Positions 59,389 to 64,000 of a stretch of 64,000 bases of DNA are shown in pieces. Source of the DNA: Ancylobacter lacus. GTDB taxonomy: Bacteria; Pseudomonadota; Alphaproteobacteria; Rhizobiales; Xanthobacteraceae. The stretch's first letter is position 1. Every line of letters begins with the position of its first letter. The translations under genes and the position numbers were made by a program. Where the stretch lies: NCBI RefSeq assembly GCF_018390635.1, contig NZ_JAHBGE010000063.1, positions 1 through 64,000 of the forward strand, in the 5' to 3' direction. The notes beneath the pieces were generated by a model. The model was not told the origin of the DNA. It was given only the letters and a program-made list of their open reading frames with translations, and ran no database searches.

Positions 59389-61665
59389 TCACGACGTCAC
59401 CCGGACATAGGAGCCCGGCGCTTCCTCGATGGGGGCGAAGACGCCGCCGCCCGGCGCCCGTGACGGCACCTGGGTGGCGTCGTGCGCGGTGAGCCAGGCG
59501 AGCCAGTCCGGCCACCACGAGCCGGGGTGCATCTCGGCCTGCGGCAGCCAGCCCTCGAGTGCGCCCGCCGGCTGCGGGCCGGTCCAGTACTGGTACTTCT
59601 CCCGCGCCGGCGGATTGACGACGCCGGCGATGTGGCCGGAGCCGGCGAGCACGAAGCGGGTGGGGCGGCCGAAGAGCTGGACGCCGAGATAGACCGAGGC
59701 CGCCGGGGCGATGTGGTCTTCCCGCGTCGCGAGGCTGTAGGTCGGCAGCGTGATGCGCGAGAGGTCGAGCCGCCGCCCCGCCAGCTCCAGCCGGCCGCGG
59801 GCCAGCCGGTTGTCGAGGTAGCAGTTGCGCAGGTAGAAGGAGTGGTTCGCCGCCGGCAGCCGGGTGGAATCCGAGTTCCAGTACAGCATGTCGAAGGGGA
59901 AGGGGGCCTGCCCCTTCAGGTAGTTGTTCACCACATACGGCCAGATCAGGTCGTTCGAGCGCAGCATGTTGAAGGCGTTCGCCATCTTGCGGCCTTCCAT
60001 GACGCCGGATTCCAGCATCTTGCGTTCGAGGCTGGCGATCTGTTCCTCGTCGATGAACACCTTCAGCTCGCCGGCCTGGGAGAAGTCGACCTGGGTTGTG
60101 AAGAAGGTGGCGGAGCGGATGCCGGCGTCCTCGCCGGCGGCGGCGAGCCAGGCCAGGGTGATGGCGAGCATGGTGCCGCCGACGCAATAGCCGACCGCAT
60201 GAACCTCCGGGCTGGCGGCGGCCTGTCTGGCGACCTCGATCGCCTTCAGCACGCCGTCCCGCATGTAGTCCTCGAAGCCCTTGTCGCGCAGCGAGGGGTC
60301 GGGGTTGACCCAGGAGACCACGAACACCGTCAGGCCCTGCTCCACCGCCCAGCGGATGAAGGACTTCTCCGGGTTGAGGTCGAGGATGTAGAACTTGTTG
60401 ATCCACGGCGGCACGATCACCACCGGGATGCCCAGCACCGTCTCGGTGGTGGGGCTGTACTGGATGAGCTGCATCAGCTCGTTCTGGAAGATGACTTTGC
60501 CCGGGGTGGCGGCGAGGTTCTCGCCCACCCGGAACTTGGAGGTGTCGGTCTGGCGGATCTTCAGCTCGCCGCCGCCGGCCTCGATGTCCTCGGCCAGCAT
60601 CTTCATGCCGCGCACGAGGTTCTCGCCGTTCGAGGCGAGGGTGGTGCGCAGCAGCTCCGGGTTGGTCAGCACGAAATTGGAGGGCGACACCGCACCGGCG
60701 ATCTGGCGGACGTAGAAATCCGCCTTCTGCTTGGTGTGCGGGTCGATCTCGGCTTCCTTCACCAGCCCCTCGGCCCAGGTGCTGGTGAGCAGATAGCTCT
60801 GCTTCAGCGCGTCGAAGAAGGGGTTGTTGGTCCATTCCGGGTCGTTGAAGCGGCCGTCGCGGGTGGCCGGGCGGGCCACCGGCTCGGCATCCTCGCCGCC
60901 GAGCCGTTTCAGCGTCGAGGACCACAGCGAGAGATAGCCGCCGATCAGCCGCGACTGTGCCTCCACCGTGCGCTGGGGATCGACCAGCCAGTATTCCGCG
61001 ACATGGCCGAGCGTCTTCATCACGTCGGCGATGTCCTCGGCGATGTCGTCCTTCACCGTGCCGTCCTCGCGGGGGCGCAGATAGGCCGCCATGGCCTTGC
61101 CGCCTTCCTCCACCAGCCGCGCCAGATTGCCGGCGAAGGCTTCGAGGTCCACGGCGCCGGGCTTGGCCTCGCGGGGCGGCTCGGCCGATGCCGCCGGGGC
61201 GGCCGGCTTTGCCGATGCCGCCGGGCGCGCTGACGCGGCGGGCGCCGCCGATGCCGTCGGCGATGCGGGCGCGGCTGCCTTGGCCGGCGCCGGGCTCTCC
61301 ATCGCGGCCGGCTGTGCTCCGGCGGCTCGCTTCGCCGCAGCGGCGGATTTCGGCGCGGCGGCCGGCTTGGCGACCCGTTCGGCGGTTCGCTTCGCGGTGC
61401 GCGTGGCGGCGGGAGCCGGCGCCGGTGGGACCGGCGGGCTCATGGCCGCCGCGACCGCGATGGAGGCGGCCATGGCCGGCGGAACGGCGGCCGGCGCGAG
61501 GATGGCGGGGGCACTGGCGGCCGGCGCCGTGACCGCGGGCACCGCGGCCGGCGCCCCGGCGGGCGCATCGGGCGCTGCCGCCGGGGGCGCGGCGCGGCGG
61601 CGGCGCGGCGTCTTTGGCGTGGCGGCGCGTGTGGCGGGAAGATCGCTGGCGTTCCGGTTACTCAC
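59389..61665 (-). CDS. phaC: Class I poly(3-hydroxyalkanoate) synthase with long Ala/Pro-rich N-terminal extension
   Basis: Polymerises 3-hydroxyacyl-CoA into PHA storage granules. The catalytic part contains the PhaC N-terminal domain ([17 protein letters not shown]) and the alpha/beta-hydrolase core with catalytic Cys494 in [10 protein letters not shown] (the lipase-like box with Cys), [10 protein letters not shown] with the Asp, and the His in [12 protein letters not shown]. Class I enzymes are about 560-600 residues; here the core is preceded by about 160 residues of Ala/Pro/Lys-rich, probably disordered sequence with Lys-Pro-Ala and Ala-Ala-Pro repeats. GTG at 61665 follows GAGGACAAGC; ATGs at 61704 and 61701 are alternatives with no clear ribosome site. 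Confidence 0.93.
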   Translation of the reverse strand: MSNRNASDLPATRAATPKTPRRRRAAPPAAAPDAPAGAPAAVPAVTAPAASAPAILAPAAVPPAMAASIAVAAAMSPPVPPAPAPAATRTAKRTAERVAKPAAAPKSAAAAKRAAGAQPAAMESPAPAKAAAPASPTASAAPAASARPAASAKPAAPAASAEPPREAKPGAVDLEAFAGNLARLVEEGGKAMAAYLRPREDGTVKDDIAEDIADVMKTLGHVAEYWLVDPQRTVEAQSRLIGGYLSLWSSTLKRLGGEDAEPVARPATRDGRFNDPEWTNNPFFDALKQSYLLTSTWAEGLVKEAEIDPHTKQKADFYVRQIAGAVSPSNFVLTNPELLRTTLASNGENLVRGMKMLAEDIEAGGGELKIRQTDTSKFRVGENLAATPGKVIFQNELMQLIQYSPTTETVLGIPVVIVPPWINKFYILDLNPEKSFIRWAVEQGLTVFVVSWVNPDPSLRDKGFEDYMRDGVLKAIEVARQAAASPEVHAVGYCVGGTMLAITLAWLAAAGEDAGIRSATFFTTQVDFSQAGELKVFIDEEQIASLERKMLESGVMEGRKMANAFNMLRSNDLIWPYVVNNYLKGQAPFPFDMLYWNSDSTRLPAANHSFYLRNCYLDNRLARGRLELAGRRLDLSRITLPTYSLATREDHIAPAASVYLGVQLFGRPTRFVLAGSGHIAGVVNPPAREKYQYWTGPQPAGALEGWLPQAEMHPGSWWPDWLAWLTAHDATQVPSRAPGGGVFAPIEEAPGSYVRVTS

Positions 61666-61770
61666 CGCTTGTCCTCGCGGGTAGGCATCGACGATGTGCA
61701 TCATAGCCGCGCGATATGGCACTAGCGAGTGTGCTACGGCATAAAGGGGCGCCGGAACGGAGGGTTCGCA

Positions 61771-62124
61771 GTGACCGACGAGTCGAAGACAGGCCGCCAC
61801 AGCCTTGGCGTCGCCCGCCGCCACCGCGCCGCGCGGCCGCTGGCGCTGGCGGGCGCGCTCGCCGCCACGCTGCTGGCCGCGGCCTGCTCACGCATGCCGG
61901 ACGCGCCGCCTCCGCCGCCCGGCATCTCCGACACCTACCCGACCTTCGGCACCCCGCCGCGCGGCGACAAGGAGCCGCCGGTGCTCGACGCCACGCAGGT
62001 GAGCAAGGTGCAGTCCAGCCTCGAATCGCAGGGCACCGGCCAGGCCAAGGCGATCCAGAGCCGGATCGAGGCCGACGCGAAGAAGCAGGACGGTTCCGAC
62101 CAGGGCAGCACCACCGGGCAGTGA
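61771..62124 (+). CDS. Small lipoprotein
   Basis: A 117-residue lipoprotein, function unknown. A basic N-terminus (about 1-23) leads to a hydrophobic stretch and a lipobox, LLAAAC, which would be lipidated at the Cys near residue 38. The mature part is short, Pro-rich at first (PPPPPG) and then helical and charged ([20 protein letters not shown]). It may sit in the outer membrane. A GTG start at 61771 is favoured because it follows CGGAGGGTTCGCA; a longer frame from 61729 adds 14 residues. It is divergent from phaC. Confidence 0.8.
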   Translation: MTDESKTGRHSLGVARRHRAARPLALAGALAATLLAAACSRMPDAPPPPPGISDTYPTFGTPPRGDKEPPVLDATQVSKVQSSLESQGTGQAKAIQSRIEADAKKQDGSDQGSTTGQ

Positions 62125-62565
62125 GCCGCCGCCGGTCCGTCAGCGGTTCGCGTGCCGGCCGGCAGGCCGGTGCGTCCGGCATGGGCCGCACAGCGGGAGC
62201 GGGGCCGCTTCGCCCCGAGCGGGCTTTTCGCACCAGCAGGACTCCCGGTTGGGCGGGCGGTTCGGGCGATCCGGGCATGGCGTGATCCCGGCTCGCGCCT
62301 GGGCCGGGCGGTTGCGAGGCCGCCGACCCGCATTGCGCGTCTCCGTGCGCGCGGCGGCGGGCACCCGCGCCGGGCCGCTCTCCCGCCGTCCGGCACCGGC
62401 GGCGGGCCGGTGCTAACGTCCTGTTCACCACGCTTCCGCCACCATGGGCGCGCATTTCAGGGATGACGTGCCTGATGAACCTGTTATGACGCCCCCCGCG
62501 TGTCCGCCGTGACAAAAGAGCGGCCGCGAGGAACCCAAGAGCCGCTCACCCTCGAGTCCACCGCC
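62125..62565. other. Intergenic region before the aminotransferase
   Basis: About 440 GC-rich bases without a gene. I see a possible stem (CGGGGC...GCCCCG) near 62200-62220 followed later by CTTTTCG, which might end the lipoprotein transcript, and no convincing promoter or binding site. Confidence 0.45.
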
Positions 62566-63783
62566 ATGACCGATTTCCATCGCATCCGCCGGCTGCCGCC
62601 CTACGTCTTCGAGCAGGTCAACCGGGTGAAGGCCGCTGCCCGCAATGGCGGCGCCGACATCGTGGACCTCGGCATGGGCAATCCCGATCTCGACGCGCCC
62701 GCCCATGTGGTGGAGAAGCTGAAGGAAACCATCGGCCGTCCGCGCACCGACCGCTATTCCGCCTCGCGCGGCATCCCCGGCCTGCGCCGCGCCCAGGCGG
62801 CCTATTACGGCCGCCGCTTCGGCGTGAAGGTCGACCCCGACAGGCACGTGGTCGCCACCCTCGGCTCGAAGGAGGGCTTCGCCAACATGGCGCAGGCCAT
62901 CACCGCGCCGGGCGACGTCATCCTGGTGCCGAACCCGAGCTACCCCATCCATGCCTTCGGCTTCCTGATGGCGGGGGCGGCGATCCGCTCGGTGCCGTGC
63001 GAGCCGGGGCCGGAGTTCTTCCACGCGCTGGAGCGCGCGGTGGCGCATTCGATTCCCTCGCCGCTGGCGCTGGTTCTGTGCTACCCCTCGAACCCCACCG
63101 CCTGCGTCGCCGACCTCGATTTCTACCGCGACGTCGTCGCCTTCGCGAAGAAGCACGACCTCATCGTGCTCTCCGACCTCGCCTATTCCGAGGTCTATTT
63201 CGACGACGTGCCGCCCCCCTCGGTGCTGCAGGTGCCGGGCGCCATGGACGTGACGGTGGAGTTCACCTCCATGTCGAAGACCTTCTCCATGGCCGGCTGG
63301 CGCATGGGATTCGCGGTGGGCAACGAGCGGCTCATCGCGGCGCTGGCACGGGTGAAGTCCTATCTCGACTACGGCGCCTACACCCCGATCCAGGTCGCGG
63401 CCGCGGCCGCGCTGAACGGCCCGCAGGAGTGCATCGCCGAGATGCGCTCGGTCTACCGCAAGCGGCGCGACGTGCTGGTGGACAGCTTCGGCAAGGCGGG
63501 GTGGGAGATTCCGTCCCCCAGCGCCTCGATGTTCGCCTGGGCGCCGATTCCCGAGAAGTTCCGCCACCTCGGCAGCCTGGAGTTCGCCAAGCTGCTGATC
63601 GAGAAGGCGGATGTCGCGGTGGCCCCCGGTGTCGGCTTCGGCGAGCATGGCGACGGCTTCGTGCGCATCGCCATGGTGGAGAACGAGCAGCGTATCCGGC
63701 AGGCGGCGCGCAATGTCCGCCGCTTCCTTGAAACGGGCGCGGAAACATTGCACAACGTCGTTCCCCTCGCCGCGGCGCGCTGA
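62566..63783 (+). CDS. PLP aminotransferase of the AlaC/LL-diaminopimelate aminotransferase group
   Basis: A 405-residue fold-type I aminotransferase. PLP-binding Lys238 lies in TSMSKTFSMAGWRMGF; LGMGNPDLDAP, GSKEGFANMAQA, VPNPSYPIHAFG and YPSNPTA are typical of the group that includes E. coli AlaC (glutamate-pyruvate) and LL-diaminopimelate aminotransferases. Its position just ahead of homoserine dehydrogenase is the usual one in alphaproteobacteria, where it is annotated as LL-DAP or alanine aminotransferase; alanine synthesis is the safer guess. ATG at 62566 begins the family sequence (MTDFHRIRRLPPYVFEQV); a GTG at 62500 would add 22 residues. Confidence 0.92.
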   Translation: MTDFHRIRRLPPYVFEQVNRVKAAARNGGADIVDLGMGNPDLDAPAHVVEKLKETIGRPRTDRYSASRGIPGLRRAQAAYYGRRFGVKVDPDRHVVATLGSKEGFANMAQAITAPGDVILVPNPSYPIHAFGFLMAGAAIRSVPCEPGPEFFHALERAVAHSIPSPLALVLCYPSNPTACVADLDFYRDVVAFAKKHDLIVLSDLAYSEVYFDDVPPPSVLQVPGAMDVTVEFTSMSKTFSMAGWRMGFAVGNERLIAALARVKSYLDYGAYTPIQVAAAAALNGPQECIAEMRSVYRKRRDVLVDSFGKAGWEIPSPSASMFAWAPIPEKFRHLGSLEFAKLLIEKADVAVAPGVGFGEHGDGFVRIAMVENEQRIRQAARNVRRFLETGAETLHNVVPLAAAR

Positions 63784-63842
63784 CGTCCGGGTCCCGATCC
63801 GGGCGGCGCCGTTCCTTCTGTCTGTTGCGTCCGGAAGTCCAC

Positions 63843-64000
63843 ATGGCGTCGCCCCTCAGGATTGGCTTGGCCGGCCTCGGCACGGTCGGGAGCGGGGTCG
63901 TTCGCATGCTTGCCCGTCGCCGCGACGAGATCGCGGCGCGTACCGGCCGCGCCGTCGAGGTGGTGGCCGTCAGCGCCCGCGACCGATCCCGCGACCGTGC
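63843..64000 (+). CDS. hom: Homoserine dehydrogenase, partial (runs off the window)
   Basis: The first 52 residues of a dehydrogenase with the NAD(P) loop GLAGLGTVGSGVVRML followed by RRRDEIAARTGRAVEVVAVS. This start is characteristic of homoserine dehydrogenase, which makes homoserine for threonine and methionine synthesis. The ATG at 63843 is 60 bases after the aminotransferase stop; the two are probably co-transcribed. The rest of the gene is outside the window, so no catalytic residues can be checked. Confidence 0.88.
   Translation, partial: MASPLRIGLAGLGTVGSGVVRMLARRRDEIAARTGRAVEVVAVSARDRSRDR

Overview
This is a 64 kb piece of GC-rich alphaproteobacterial chromosome, almost certainly from the order Hyphomicrobiales (Rhizobiales) and most like the Xanthobacteraceae (Ancylobacter/Starkeya/Xanthobacter type). 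The reasons are a suf operon in the rhizobial order S2-B-C-D-S1-X-A behind a perfect Irr-type palindrome, a complex I NDUFA12 subunit next to a DUF2155 protein, DUF992, a MaeB-phosphotransacetylase hybrid, a large B12-dependent ribonucleotide reductase, class I PHA synthase, and an AspRS carrying the non-discriminating signature. I see no phage, insertion sequence, CRISPR array, rRNA or tRNA. The window is core chromosome and I did not find a new defence or biosynthetic system. The points of interest are regulatory sites, one decayed gene and several odd gene details.

Layout. 0-10.4 kb: secreted DUF992 protein, aspS, a large unrecognised exported protein (minus), maeB, a glycine-zipper protein, two nearly identical cold-shock genes each with its own terminator, an autotransporter remnant (minus) and a GNAT acetyltransferase (minus). 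10.4-17.2 kb: nrdJ (minus) behind a possible NrdR box pair, an MFS transporter, NDUFA12 and DUF2155. 17.1-22.7 kb: a minus-strand run M48 protease-dsbA-like-aroQ-accB-accC-aat, combining envelope quality control, the shikimate pathway and biotin-dependent acetyl-CoA carboxylation; aat ends 70 bp inside the DUF2155 gene. 22.8-33.5 kb: aminotransferase, rne (minus, long leader), divergent amidase and penicillin-binding protein 1A (a cell-wall pair), prfB, and a minus-strand Bcp peroxiredoxin.

33.6-41.1 kb: a 1,179-residue AsmA/YhdP-like protein, tyrS (minus) divergent from anmK, a small exported protein and an alpha/beta hydrolase (minus). 41.2-50.3 kb: the Irr box and the Fe-S cluster operon: NifS-like desulfurase, sufB, sufC, sufD, sufS, sufT/X, a VOC-fold gene, sufA, then a TfoX-like gene and an MscS channel that may be read through. 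50.5-64 kb: a DEAD-box helicase (minus), a GreA/B-like factor, a LysE exporter, parE (minus), a small unrecognised gene (minus), an acyltransferase-3 membrane protein, argC, an LprI-like protein and phaC (both minus), a lipoprotein, an alanine/LL-DAP-type aminotransferase, and the start of hom (homoserine dehydrogenase), which runs off the end.

Many very long open frames lie antisense to these genes. They are by-products of high-GC codon bias and were left out. Starts were chosen by ribosome-binding sites and by where recognisable family sequence begins; several GTG starts are used.
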